Positions 50,254-61,675 of a stretch of DNA of 64,000 nucleotides are shown here, piece by piece. Location: positions 18,040,501 to 18,104,500 of the forward strand of contig NW_026947500.1 of NCBI RefSeq assembly GCF_034190915.1, read 5' to 3'. Source of the DNA: Cavia porcellus (lineage: Eukaryota > Chordata > Mammalia > Rodentia > Caviidae). A program made the translations under genes and the position numbers. The notes beneath the pieces were generated by a model, which saw only the letters and a program-made list of their open reading frames with translations, did not search any database and had not been told where the DNA came from. The stretch's first letter is position 1. Each line of letters begins with the position of its first letter.

Positions 50254-51300
50254 ACTGGGTGGCCAAAGATTTGAAGAAGTATGAGTCTCTTGAGGCTAGG
50301 AGTATGTTGTGTGAGGAGGGTGTGTGTACATGTGAATAGGGATTTGTATGTGTTAAATTCTAAGCTCTGACAATCATTGTCAGCTGGAGATCGAGTTGCA
50401 GATATTTAGGTTTTAAAACATAAATTATAAAGCTAGCTAAGTCTTTTTAATGACGGTTTTAGTGTTCATGAGCACATTTTATCTAACTTACCTTTACATT
50501 GTATTGGAAAAGATTCCTCTTAAGATCACAGATTGGACACTGGAAATCTGTTTGGAGAAGAAGACTATTTTTTCATAGGAAAAAAATTTGCTTTTCAATG
50601 AACCAAACAAATCAGACATTCGCATATATATGACATTTTACCTATTTATCTACTGGTGGATGGTTGAATTATTTCTATCCTAATAAGGGATTAATACTGA
50701 GTGTGGTGGATTAACTAATGATCAATTTGTAACAGCCAGATAAACTACATCAGGGCCGTGCTGAGTGCAGAAGGCCCACTGGGGATTGTTGCCAACAGCA
50801 TAAAAGGAGAACCAGAGGGGAAGATGGTGTGCTGCTGATCCTCCTGGTGAAGCTGTCACACTGGATTTCCTGATATGAACTCAGTTGTTCTCATCATCAG
50901 AAGATCTCAAGTCCTTGCTGTCGCTGAGGATGTCTGTGGTTCTCTTTAGGGGAGCTCTGGTCCTTATCTTGAGCATCACTTCCTGGCTCCCGTGCAGAGC
51001 CCTAAGTCTGCTGGCACAGATCCTTCATCCCACTGGTACAGACTTTCTGCTTCCACCACTGACCTCAGGGCCTTCCCAGTGCAGATCCTTGATATAGACT
51101 TGCATAAGACATTGTCGTGGGATCCAGGATCTCAGCTGGATTCTTTGGGTCTTTAGTGCCTAGACAGATCTCCTGCACTCTTCCACATTTTATTCTTCGT
51201 GTGAATATTATAAAATAATCCTATAAAGTATATGTTCTGTATTAAATACATTCTCTTGTAAACCCTGACTACAACACTGAGAATAGGTATTCCTCGTTTA
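50254..51300. other. unassigned intron stretch
   Basis: No gene or clear repeat. The 70-codon frame at 50885-51097 has no supporting features. Confidence 0.5.
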
Positions 51301-51565
51301 AAAATATGCACATGGCCAAATAATCACTTGAAAAGATGCCCAATATTATTAGCCTAGGTAAAAGGAAGTCAAGACCAGAACAAGATGCCACTACATCCTG
51401 TGGAGGATGAGAACCCTTCCGTGTTGCTGCTAATGACTATTAAATGATGCACTGCTCCAGAAAAGCAGCATTGGGGCTGGGGATTTAGCTCAGCGGCATA
51501 AGCACCTGCCTTGCAAACAGGCAGTCGTGAGTTCGGTCCCCGGTACCGATAAAAACGAAAAAGAC

Positions 51566-51596
<31 letters not shown>

Positions 51597-52140
51597 AAAG
51601 CAGCATGGCAGTTCTTCACAGGGTACTGTATGATCTAGCAATTCTATTCTGACTGTGTACTCAAACCCGTTGAAAGCAGGGACTCAGACACGTTGAAAGC
51701 AGGCAGATGTTCGTACACTCATGTTCCCAGCAGCGTTATTCATAATAGCCAAAAAGAAATAATTCAACTGCCCATCAGTAGATAAATAACTAAAATGTGA
51801 AATATAGATAGATAGATATAAATGCCTTAAAAAGGAAGGAAAGCTTGACACACACTATTATGCCAAGTGAAGTAAGCCTGACACTGAAAGGCAGCTTCTG
51901 TGTGCTTTCACATATGTCCTAATCAATCCAAAAGAGACAAAGGTAGAAGATGTTTGCCGGGGACGGGGGAAGAAGAGAATGGGAGCTATTGTGTGACAGG
52001 TGCAGAGCTTTACACTGGGAGGAGGAAAAGCATTCTAGACATGGATTCTGGGGAGTGTTGCATAACATTAACATCAAAAATCTGCGTACTTTAAAAATGG
52101 TTAAAATGGTGAGTTTTATGCAGTCTGTATTTTTCGATGT
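51300..52140 (+). mobile_element. ancient L1 3'-end fragment
   Basis: CACTTGAAAAGATGCCCAAT, AACAAGATGCCACTACATCC, TATTCATAATAGCCAAAAAG and ACTGCCCATCAGTAGATAAA are ORF2 end landmarks. Interrupted by a young ID SINE at 51472-51593; a GATA microsatellite lies at 51803-51818. Confidence 0.8.
51472..51593 (+). mobile_element. ID-type SINE, young
   Basis: Near-consensus copy: TGGGGCTGGGGATTTAGCTC, GAGTTCGGTCC, then CGATAAAAACGAAAAAGAC and a long A-run. AGAAAAGCAGCAT on both sides (51459-51471 and 51594-51606). Confidence 0.95.
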
Positions 52141-53296
52141 TTAATAGAGGTCTTCTCTTTTCTGCCTGAAGAATTCCAGAAGCCAGTGGGTGAGCCAGAC
52201 AAAATCTGCATCCACACCAGGACATGGGACATTGCAGTGCAGAAGCCATGCAGAGTGATGGGGAGATCCGTATGGGAGGCATCCATCAGTGATGAAGCCT
52301 GGAGTGATTGGCCCAGGGTGTCAGGGCTAAGTAAGTGCAGGATGGGAGGGTTCCTGCATGGCAGATTAGATACAGGCAGGGTGAGGAGCACATCTACACA
52401 GCTAGGCAGTAGCTGCAGCCTCAGGACTTACGGTCACAATGTGGTGGGAGGCACAGCCACCTGGAGAAGCAGTGGCAGCAGTGAGGACAGGTGGTTACAT
52501 GGGGTGGTCAGTTAGGTCAGTGTTCTCACTGAGTTACGATAGTTAGGGAAGGGAGGAAGTTGAGAGGAACCCTGTGGAAGGTTGGGTAGAAGCTGGTAAG
52601 GTAGGTCTTTGATTTTTCAATATGTATGCATACACAGAGAAATACATATATATACAATGAAATAAATACAGATGTAAATGTGTGGTAGGTATGTATGTCT
52701 ATATAAACACATGTATTCTTCAACTCTGTCCACCAGGAAAGGCTGTTGGAAACAGTGCCCTGATAGCAATGAGTGTACCTAACAAGCACTTCACTGGCTT
52801 CTAAACATCATTGTTCTCTAATGCCAGCCAGAACTCGTGGAGACTAAGCACAGTGAAACAGACACTGAAGGAGAGAGACATTCTCTCAGATGACTGGCCT
52901 GTTCTCTTCAAAAGTGTCAAAGTCGTCGGAGGTACAGACTGAGGAGCCTGTCCTGCAGTAAAGTGGATGAAAAGTATAGGACCCTAAGTGCTGTGTGTGA
53001 CCGGAACTGGCCTCTGGCTATAGAGAATGCTTTGGGGATAACTTGGGAAGCGTGGATGCATCTGAGGAACAGGAAACCAGTAGTAATTCATAATTCTTGG
53101 ATTTAGGAAAATTAGAGCATCTCTGTAGGAAATGCACACTAAATTATTTAGAGTAATGGGGCAGCGCATCTACAACTTCAGTAGCTCAAGAAGAAAAGAA
53201 TCATTGTACTGTATTTGTAATTTTCCTTTAAATTTTAAGATTGATTCAAAGTAAAAACACATTAAATCCCCTCAAAAGTTAAAACTAACGTGTTCA

Positions 53297-53398
53297 GGGG
53301 CTGGGGATTTAGCTCAGCGGCATAAGCACCTGCCTTGCAAGCAGGCAGTCGTGAGTTCGATCCCCGGTACCGATAAAAAGGAAAAAAGACCAGAAAAA
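53297..53398 (+). mobile_element. ID-type SINE, young
   Basis: The best-preserved copy in the window: GGGGCTGGGGATTTAGCTCA, box B GAGTTCGATCC, tail CGATAAAAAGGAAAAAAGAC. AAAACTAACGTGTTCA stands on both sides (53281-53296 and 53399-53414), a perfect 16-base duplication. Confidence 0.96.
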
Positions 53399-54637
53399 AA
53401 AACTAACGTGTTCAAATATGTTGTGTGCTGCCAAGCAATCAGGTAAGACAAGAACTATGGAGCATCCACCTGGAAAGAGATGCCTGGAGACCTGAGTAGA
53501 ACAGTTTTCAGTGGATGATGGAAGCAGAGGCCGGAGCTACACAGGCTAAGGGTGGGACAGCAACAGAGATGCTGCTGTAGTCAGCTTTCCTATACACGGA
53601 GAATAAGAAGGGAAATTACAGTGAGAGACCTAGAAGCAATGACATATAATAGGAACATTTGAAAAACAGAAGATTTAGTCTAAATAAGGAAAGTCTTGGG
53701 AAAAAATTTTGGGTATCTGAGAACCCTGCAAGTCAAAGAAATGCTTTTGCTTTTTGTTTAAGGAAGAACTGGAAATGAGTTTATAGAACAATGGATTTTG
53801 ATTCGACTTTAGAAAACGTTTTGTGCTGTGCGACAGTTGAACAGCTAGTTGCCTTGTTTAAGTGTCACAGAAGGGAAGGCACACGGCTGAGAAGTCAGCA
53901 TCGCAGGGAGATAGATCCCTGGAGGGGGCTTATGGCTGTAAGAAGTGGGCCTTTGTCTCCCGTCCCCACTAGAGTGTGAATTTGCTTGCATCGGAAGGAA
54001 TAGCCTTGGCCATCATTTCAGATCTGCTAAGGACACTCAGTTTCTACTTCCCACTTTTAGAAATTAAGGAGGAAGAGATGGAATACTCACTGATTGAGCC
54101 ATTTAGTAGGTTTAATTTTTCATTGATCAATATCTCACATATTTCCTTAAATATCATTCTTAGTGTTCTGTCTGACTGTCTCACTACAGACAGACCAGCA
54201 GCTTTAAAGATGTTTGGTCTAGAGATACTAGCACGGCTTCTTACACAGTGACAGTCTCAGTATCCACAGGACACTCGTGGATTCCCTTTTGTAGTGTTTT
54301 CCTGTTTTCTTGGAGGGTGGTGGTGGTAGTTGTGGTGGTTTTTCTCTGGAAAAAGTGGGGAGAAGAGTTAAAACAGGAACTGAGACACAAGACCCTCTGC
54401 TTTTGTGATCGTAAAATGAAGAAAATGGGACATTGTTTTCCTTAGTACTTATTTAGAAAAACACATTATCAGAAGAGGGAAAAAATAGATTGGTTGTAAG
54501 CAGGTAGGTGAGAAAATAACAGTGTGTTAGTTTTTGTGACCTACAAATAAATTTTAACTGTAGCAGGAGGAGGAGATGAGCAGGGTTTATGGTAGCAACA
54601 CTGGAAGACTTTGCACAGCCTCCATAAGAAACCACCT

Positions 54638-54737
54638 CAGCTGGGGATTTAGCTTGGGGTTTCAACCCAGTGTCACAGCGCCTGCCTGGCAGAGGCAAGG
54701 TCATAAGTTCAATCCCCGGTACCCAAAAAAAAAAAAC
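54638..54737 (+). mobile_element. ID-type SINE with internal insertion
   Basis: CAGCTGGGGATTTAGCTTGG is followed by extra bases (about GGGTTTCAACCCAGTGT) before the normal CACAGCGCCTGCC, then GAGGCAAGG, box B-like AAGTTCAATCCCC and an A-run. The extra bases lie between boxes A and B. Confidence 0.85.
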
Positions 54738-55002
54738 ACACAAAATTTTAAAATATAAAACAAAACAAGAACCAAAAGCTCTTTATCTGGTATGGCAAGC
54801 GTGGTTCTTCATAAAGTTACTGTCACAATGAAATATTTCCATGTTTCATAAAAGATGAAATGGAGGTTAAAATAGTTTTGTTTATATTGATCTAAAAAAT
54901 AGGCCTTTTTTCGTTATCGACAGTTTCCAATAAAAACTATGTATAAGAGTCATGCTATGTATAAGAGTCAATTGATAGTTCATCCCAGTATAATTTTTTT
55001 TT

Positions 55003-55163
55003 AGAGGGAATCTTTTTGAGACAGAGTCTCCCTGTGCAGTTCAGGCTGGCCTTTGGCTCACTTTGTAGCGCAGGCCGGTCTTGAACTTTGCGATGATCCT
55101 CCTAACTCAGCTAACTCAGCTTCCCAAGTGCTAAGGTTACAGGAGTGCACTGCCACACCCAGT
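55003..55163 (-). mobile_element. B1 SINE
   Basis: T-run, TTTTTGAGACAGAGTCTCCC, CAGTTCAGGCTGGCCTTTGG, then GCCGGTCTTGAACTTTGC. CTAACTCAG is duplicated in tandem near 55111. Confidence 0.82.
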
Positions 55164-56048
55164 ACCGAATTTAAATTTTTAATTGATTTTAAGGGGTAAA
55201 ACAAGTATAGTTTCTTATAGATGTGTAAAACTCACTTGACTCACAAATTAAAAATATTTTGAAGAGACCAGTTTGTAACAAACATAAAAATCTTTTATTC
55301 TACAAGTTGGAAAATAATGCCTCTAAAGTTGTTTGTGTGATTGCTTTTTGGCACTATGCTATGAGTAAAAATGTCCTCAGGAGGCAAGAAGTGGTGGAGG
55401 TGATGTGATTTCTGGGGCAAAGAGTATAAAAATTTTCAGAGATAGTATAGTGTTCCCTTATCCTTATTCTGATGCTGTTTTTCTAACTCCGGAAGAAAGG
55501 AAAAAACCTATGTTGAATTGCTAGAAGTGTTCCTTCTTTCTAATTCTTCATACTTGGTTTTTTAAATATGGAAGACTCAGCTAAAAAAAAAAAAAAGATT
55601 TTGAGAATTAATTGCTTTTCAACTGAAGGCTTAGAGCCCCCCCCCCCAAAAAAAGAAAGAAAGAAAATTAATTGCTCCCCAGTCATACCATGCTTGGGAA
55701 TTTACTGAAGAAATAAAAAGGTTCTAGTATTGAAGAATTGAATGTCTGATTTTTAAATGAAAATTATTGATAGCAGCTTCAGTGTCCGACCAATAAGGAA
55801 TAATTATGTAAACTTAGGCATCAACTGGGTGTGTCCTTGTCATTGTGCTTCCACTTAATAAAAATTGTGAAAAGGCACAATCAAACTGGGGAAGTGTCCT
55901 TGTACTGATTGAAAAAGTAGGAAAATGTATACACAACATGCTGCAAACACAAAGCAGACCGGTAAGCGCGCACCGAGTTGGGGAGGGAGCCAGGCTAAGG
56001 TGTGGAGAAGGTGCTGGAGGTGGGCCTCGCCCTGAGTAACGCTGTCTG
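55164..56048. other. unassigned intron stretch
   Basis: AT-rich with short C and A runs (C-run at 55638-55647). No gene or repeat family recognised. Confidence 0.5.
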
Positions 56049-56090
56049 TGATGAAGCAATGAAGCGATGAAGCGATGAAGCAATGAAGCG
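56049..56090 (+). repeat. decamer-like minisatellite
   Basis: Units of the type ATGAAGCAATGAAGCGATGA repeat for about four decamers directly left of the HAL1-6 target site. Confidence 0.85.
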
Positions 56091-56103
56091 GAGCCAGTTC
56101 TTT

Positions 56104-57089
56104 TTTTTTTTTTTTTTTTTAATTTTATTTAAGGAGAAAAGAAAAAAAAAGCAGAGAAAGGGTACAAGTTATACAGATTTGCAGAAAAAAAAATGAACAG
56201 TAGGAAATCACTAGTTAATGGATTACATACTGTCATCTTAGAAATAATTGTTCAAGTCACAAAATTAAAGCTTGTAAAGTGGACATTCCATCAATGATAC
56301 TGCAAACAGTTCTGTTCAATGATCCAATAAAACTCTGTGATATCATATTCTATCTTATACACTTAAATATACATGCAGTTATATAGTTTAGAGCACTTTC
56401 TTTTCCTCTCTTTTGTACAATGACTATTACACATTTTGGGTTTCATTGCTCTCACGGTTCTTATTACTTTTTTGGAAGAGAGTAAAACCAAATGTGACAT
56501 AACAGAACAGAATCGGTCAAGTCAAAAGGGTGGACATAATAGAAAATGTGAAAACATAATACAAGGTGATCATCAATGGTTACCATAATGCCTCCCGCTA
56601 TCTCTAATAGAATTGCCTATACAATTAGTTATAATACAATTGAACAAAACCGTAAAGAACAAAACCGACAAAGCCAAACCATTGGAGACATTGTAGGTCT
56701 TCAAAAGTGATAAAAGTCAACGAGAATGGGCGTTATAATGAATCTCATTATCTTCACAGCTGATGCCTAAATTTTCGAACCTGATACTATCCAGCAAAAC
56801 AGAATAGGGGAACATCAGTTAAAAACCAGATTGTGAGAGTAATACAGGGCTTTAAATCGAGGTAATGGAAAGTCAAAGTGGGTTACTATAATATATCCTG
56901 CTATTTTTTTCCTTTAATTAAAAGGATAAAAATTTTAAAAAGTATTAAAAAAGTAAATAATGGAGTGGAGATTGAGATAAAAGAGGGCATAACAATGAAA
57001 CAGCACAGATCAAAACATAACCATTTAAGCAGAATAGTGTTTCACCACCAGATAATCCTGACCTAAAAGTAGTTACCATATTGTCTCTT
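56104..57089 (-). mobile_element. HAL1-6: 5'-truncated copy (about 1 kb)
   Basis: Minus-strand HAL1 3' region: T-run, AAGGAGAAAAGAAAAAAAAG, then the repeat units to CCATATTGTCTCTT. GCGGAGCCAGTTCTTT flanks both sides (56088-56103 and 57090-57105), a perfect 16-base duplication. It is very close to the HAL1-4 3' region, so probably recent. Confidence 0.94.
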
Positions 57090-57105
57090 GCGGAGCCAGT
57101 TCTTT

Positions 57106-59039
57106 AGAAATGAGTTGCCAAGGAATAGTTCCTACGCAGTCCTTCAGGCAGCAGGGGACGTGAAGACTTATGCACCCATCTCATGCCCAGAGGTGGCCGG
57201 GGGTCTGTGCTATCTGCCAGGTGGATGTGGGGGCATGCCTGCACCCTGCTGTCGGCATGCTGCAAGGGCTGCTTTTGCCTGGGAGACTCATCTTTGCGCC
57301 AGGCTGAGCTTTGCCAGGCCCTGACATGGAGTCATTAACTATATATGAGCTTTAATCAGCTCAGTCTCCAAGATTTCACAGAAGAAATTATTCTCATAGC
57401 TGTTTATCTACCATCCTTCCTTACCTTGTTCCAAAAGTCCTGCCCTTCACCAGACTATATTTTAGTACAATTGCAAAGTCCTGGTGACTTTGTTCTTCAG
57501 ATGCCTTCCATGCCACTTCTCCTTAGTACCTTATCCATCCTGCTTTCCAGTGGAACTCACCATGTGTCCCCACCTCTCTGCTTAACCTAGCTGCAGGGTC
57601 TCACCAATTATTTGAGCTGGGGGTCCCAGGGTCACCGAAAGTGTCCTGCTCCTCAGAGCCTCTGTCCTCAGCTTATCCGTGTTGCCCTGAAGCCCTCCCA
57701 GTGGTGCCCACTTGGAAGCGCAAGGCTTCCCCGGAATCCTGCACCAGCGCCTGTGTCAGATGGAACATCGAGGGCCTTTTGCCGCCCGTGCCACCCAGCT
57801 GCCCTCACCTCTACCATCCCTGCCCACCTGTCACACAGACCTCTGTGCAGTACTGCTGTTCTTGCCCTTGCCTAGATATTTTTATGCCATTTCTCCAACA
57901 AGAAAGCGGTGCTTTCTGGATGGGGGAGGAGGGTTCCGTTGCTGAATTCTAAGGAGTAAACATATGACACTGTACATGGCATAGGAATCTGGGTACCATA
58001 CTGCACTTCTGTGTCTCTTTGACAAAAGTACACATTACTGAAGAAATGGGGGTGGCATTTTAAAAGGAGCTTGCTTGTAGCATCAGTAACAGTTAAAGCA
58101 GGAAAGAACCTCATGTAAGGCAGTTTTGTTTCCTTTCTGCACAACTAGAACATCATTCAGGCGGAGAGCACAGCACAAGGGAAAGCGGTGAACAGCACAG
58201 GCCACACGCAGCGTGGCATTCCTGCGGGGGGGGGGGGCGTGGCAGCAGTAAGCCCAGCCCACCGCAGCAGCAGGCCAGCAGTGGGTGTTGCTTTCTTCTC
58301 TACACCCTTTATCCTCAAAGTGCTGCCTCCACCTTGTCCAGCTCCTTCAAAATGTGACTCTACCCAGGCATTGAAGTTTTTCTCTTCTATAGCAGAAGCC
58401 GCGCCCCTCGGCTACTCCTAACAGTTGTTATCCAGTGGAGGCATTACTAAGAATTGGTATTCCATATTCTGAAAGTGAAAATGTGAAATTAAGTGTTTTC
58501 TGATCATATATTTTCTCTAAAAATGCACTTATTCTATCCAAGTGTTTCTTCAGCACTTCTATCAAAAAAATACAGGGATGTTTGGTTCTGAGAAATTGAA
58601 TGATATCTTCATAGAGTTGTAAGGTATCCAGCTTATCCCACATTATCACAATTAATTTTTTACCTCCCCTGTTTAAAAGAGAAGTAGAAAGGGCTGTCCC
58701 AAAAAAATATTCAAAGAAAGGAATAACACATTTTAAACATCTTAATGTGTATAAAAGGCAGTGGTTGCATCATAAAGACATTTTTCTAAAATGTAGTAAT
58801 CTCAGTAATTTGAAAGTAATTCTTTGAGTAGCCAGATAAGGACATTCAAGAAACAAAATGAAGTAATCTAAGTTTAGGAAAAATCTCTTTAAATGGCATA
58901 TTCTTCCTTATAGTTGAACAATTTGTCCAAAACAATCCATTCATGTAGGATTTTTGCTGTTCAGATCTAAGTGGGAATCAGTAGTTTCTTTGTTGGTCAC
59001 CATGGAAACGAGTAGGCCTATGCTGAATAGCTCTTAGAT
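57106..59039. other. unassigned stretch upstream of the alternative exon
   Basis: GC-richer 57.1-58.4 kb, with a G-run at 58226-58237. No exon recognised. A 73-codon minus frame lies at 58428-58649. The region just left of 59136 should hold the alternative PTPDC1 promoter, but no element is clear. Confidence 0.5.
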
Positions 59040-59135
59040 CATGCAGAGCGATGCTGTGTCTCAGAGCACTTGCTCATAGCGCAAGCCGGGCTGCCTGCTC
59101 CTGCCTCCAGCTCCTGCCTCCCGGGAGCCGATGCC

Positions 59136-59361
59136 ATGCAGATGCCGGATGCATCCCGGAGACCGTCGGCTGTGCACTTCCTCAGCTCCTTCCTGCAGGG
59201 TCGCCGACACTCCACCTCGGACCCGGTAGTGAGGCTGCAGCAGGCTCGGCGAGGCTCCGGTTCCGCCACAAAGCTCCTGTCCTCATCCTCTCTCCAGGTG
59301 ATGGTGGCAGTGTCCTCTGTCAGCCGCCCGCAGGGGAACCCAACTTTCCTGGAGAGAAAAA
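59136..59361 (+). CDS. PTPDC1: PTPDC1 alternative first coding exon
   Basis: ATG at 59136 opens MQMPDASRRPSAVHFLSSFL and runs 75 codons plus one base to a donor at 59362 (A|GTAAAG). The N-terminus recalls an annotated alternative PTPDC1 isoform, with a Ser/Arg-rich segment around residues 20-50. Phase 1 matches the ATG exon at 22387, so both join the same acceptor at 59799. The junction codon becomes Arg from this exon and Gly from the other. The frame is open upstream of 59136 but I see no acceptor there, so I read this as a true first exon with its own promoter in about 58.8-59.1 kb. That promoter shows no TATA box I would trust. The 75-residue leader is rich in basic residues and Ser, with no membrane segment. 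The 5' boundary is unknown, so only the coding part is given. Confidence 0.85.
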
Positions 59362-59520
59362 GTAAAGCTCTTATTCTTCCTATGGATTGCCACACTTTGT
59401 CACTAGGCTTATGGAATGTGAATAGGCTGTTAAATACTGACAATTCTGTATTACACTCTTCATCGTCGTGCTCAGAATTTGAATCAGTATGTAAGAGGAG
59501 ATAAAAACTGATTGGATGTG

Positions 59521-59553
59521 TATTTTGTTTTGTTTTGTTTTGTTTTGTTTTGC
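59521..59553 (+). repeat. TTTTG microsatellite
   Basis: Six pure TTTTG-type units in the intron after the alternative first exon. Confidence 0.9.
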
Positions 59554-59798
59554 CTTGCATTTAAAAATGTAGTTTTGGAACAAAACTTGTCCTTCTGTAA
59601 AATGTGGGCTTCTGCTGTTTCTTCTGTTCATTAGCAAGATGCGTGGAGCTGATTGTGTGTGAGAGCTTTAACTATTAGATGAAGGGCAGTTAGCACAGGC
59701 TTGTCATTTACCATCCCAAGAGAAAAGGGGAGCTGTTTCCCGTGCAACGCTTCCATTTGGAGTAGGGTTTGGACTCTTCGTTTCCTTCCCTGTTGTAG

Positions 59799-59970
59799 GA
59801 AGCTCAGGACGCCCAACACCAAAGTACACGAAAGTGGGGGAGCGTTTGCGGCATGTCATCCCTGGGCACATGGCATGCTCCATGGCATGCGGCGGGAGAG
59901 CCTGCAAGTACGAGAACCCGGCGCGCTGGAGTGAGCAGGAGCAAGCCATTAAGGGGGTTTACTCCTCATG
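59799..59970 (+). CDS. PTPDC1: PTPDC1 exon 2 (shared)
   Basis: The acceptor is TGTTGTAG at 59791-59798 and the donor is TG|GTAAGG at 59971. The 172 bases read through with a phase-1 start and phase-2 end. The frame gives RPTPKYTKVGERLRHVIPGH, then a segment with four Cys residues around the CSMACGGRACKYE motif, ending in KGVYSSW. This is the strongly conserved PTPDC1 block just ahead of the phosphatase domain. The first three residues after the junction are SSG, where I recall NLE in human; the rest is nearly invariant. The exon accepts either first exon. The Cys-rich segment is a family signature whose function I do not know. Confidence 0.95.
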
Positions 59971-61129
59971 GTAAGGGGCCCTCGGGGTGAGGGAGGAGGG
60001 CGCGTGTGAGCCAAAGGGCGCTCGTGGGCTTTGCTGGCACCCCTGGCACAACCTAGGCCATCTGGGGGGTGCTTTGGCCTGCTCAGATCAGTCTCTCTCC
60101 TGTAAGATGGAAGTCATTAAGCCAAAAACACAGAGATTCACTTTTAAAAGAAATCAGTCATCAGATAGCTCTTAAATTTGAGAAATTTCTAGAATTAATA
60201 AAGAGGCTCACCTATAACTTTGAGAAAATAAAGAGGTACATTTATAGTTCTTCAGTTTTTTGCAGGCAACTTTTAGCCTCACTGTTGTTCTTATATTCTG
60301 TGCAAAAAGATGTATTTTCACATAAATACGCCTCAGTCTGCCTTGAGAGAAGTGACACAGGCTGTCAGCTCAGGAGACACCCTAAAGTGCTTCCATTGTT
60401 TCTGGTGTGTAAATGCAGTTAAAATTGCTCTTGAAACACACTGCCTTTCTCTGGTAACAATAAGCTATTTTTGATGCGTGACACTGGAAAAATTCTGATA
60501 ATCAAATGACATTTGAAACACACTTAGAGGAATTCACTGTTTAAAGAATTCTAGACATTAATTACTTCGTACATCGAGAGCTCATTTTTAAATTAGATAC
60601 TTGTCAACCCACTTACCTGACTTGTGACCTGTGCTTTTTTATAGCGGATTTGCGGGGTATGTCTGTGTAACACATTTTGGAGCCCACTGTCTTTTTTGTT
60701 CTCCATAGTCCACATTCAGACCTATCACTGTCGCTGTGATGGTGCGAAGAGGCAGATGTTCCCAAGGCTTAGTCAGACAAATAGATCCCTAGTAATACAG
60801 CCTGAGGTTGCACTAATAGTTTTGCTTTATTGTTGACTAAATCACGTGTGTCTTTTAATCTCGGCTGTTTTCACATTACTTCTCTCCTCCGTTTCTGCTA
60901 AGCACTGGTAAATTTGGGGGATCCCAGACCTTTTGGGCCTGTGTTAAATGTTACCCATTGTTACAGAGGGGAGGTATCTGTGGACACAACCCTGCTAATC
61001 TAATGTCTCTTAGTCCTGTGAGGTTCATGTGATGCACAACTTGCAGGAGACTCACTGGCCACTATCGAGAAGCTGGCAGAGGAAAGCTGGAGGCTGGAGG
61101 GTGGCAGCACTTCACTGGGCCTGTGCCAT

Positions 61130-61330
61130 TTGTGTGTTTATAAACATCTATTTGGCTGGAGGGCAGGCACTTTGCTGGATGCTTTCAAATTATCACTCAT
61201 CTTCATAAAACCCTTGAGCTGTTAATTCCACTTTATTGATGTTCTAGAGAGATCAGTTAATTTGCTTCACATGTAGAAAAGCCAGCATTTGAAGCCTGAC
61301 TTACTCTGGAGCCCATATTTTTTGCTAAGT
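61130..61330 (+). repeat. MIR-like SINE
   Basis: GGGCAGGCACTTTGCTGGAT, ATCTTCATAAAACCCTTGAG and GAAAAGCCAGCATTTGAAGC match MIR order. A second MIR-like piece follows at 61385-61500. Confidence 0.65.
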
Positions 61331-61657
61331 TATAATAACTTAGTATAATAGTATTTATTCATAATCACATGGCAGAATTTGTGCAGATTTTACATCTGTA
61401 TCATATTGAATTCTCACACAAATTTGGAGTCAGGCATTACTATCCCCATTTAATGCCTCACGTTACCTCAGCTGTATAAGCAGGGTGCTCCAGGCTAGCC
61501 CTCCTCATTTAGTCAGTAACCATTAGCTAACTGATTAAGATGCTGTAATTTAGCTCTGCTACTAGCTGAGGTCTCTCCCTTGTGTCTGCTAGACTCTTTT
61601 GAGAGTTTTTGGAGACTTTTTTGTCAGAGTCATAAATACATTATTCCTGGATTTGTT

Positions 61658-61675
61658 TGTTTGTTTGTTTGTTCA
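61658..61675 (+). repeat. TTTG microsatellite
   Basis: About four to five TTTG units. Confidence 0.85.

Larger units (their letters stand above)
22469..59798 (+). other. PTPDC1: PTPDC1 long first coding intron
   Basis: This is the stretch between the donor after the ATG exon and the acceptor of exon 2. It holds HAL1 copies 2 to 6, two processed pseudogenes, several old L1 fragments and many SINEs. It also contains the alternative first exon at 59136. HAL1-4 and the REST- and DEK-derived copies lie in the same orientation as the gene; HAL1-2, -3, -5 and -6 are antisense to it. Stretches not listed separately (22.5-25.8, 27.05-27.8, 30.86-31.3, 52.2-53.2 and 53.4-54.6 kb) contain no gene or repeat that I recognise. 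Confidence 0.85.

Noticed and set aside
53297..53370. tRNA-like sequence with boxes A and B
   Set aside because: It is the tRNA-derived head of an ID SINE with A-rich tail and target-site duplication, not a tRNA gene; the same holds for the other ID copies.
57612..57952. Three overlapping plus-strand frames of 77-103 codons
   Set aside because: All three frames are open together because the DNA is C-rich; none has a domain or splice signals.
59039..59560. 173-codon minus-strand frame over the alternative PTPDC1 exon
   Set aside because: It is the antisense shadow of the real exon and runs into a TTTTG microsatellite.
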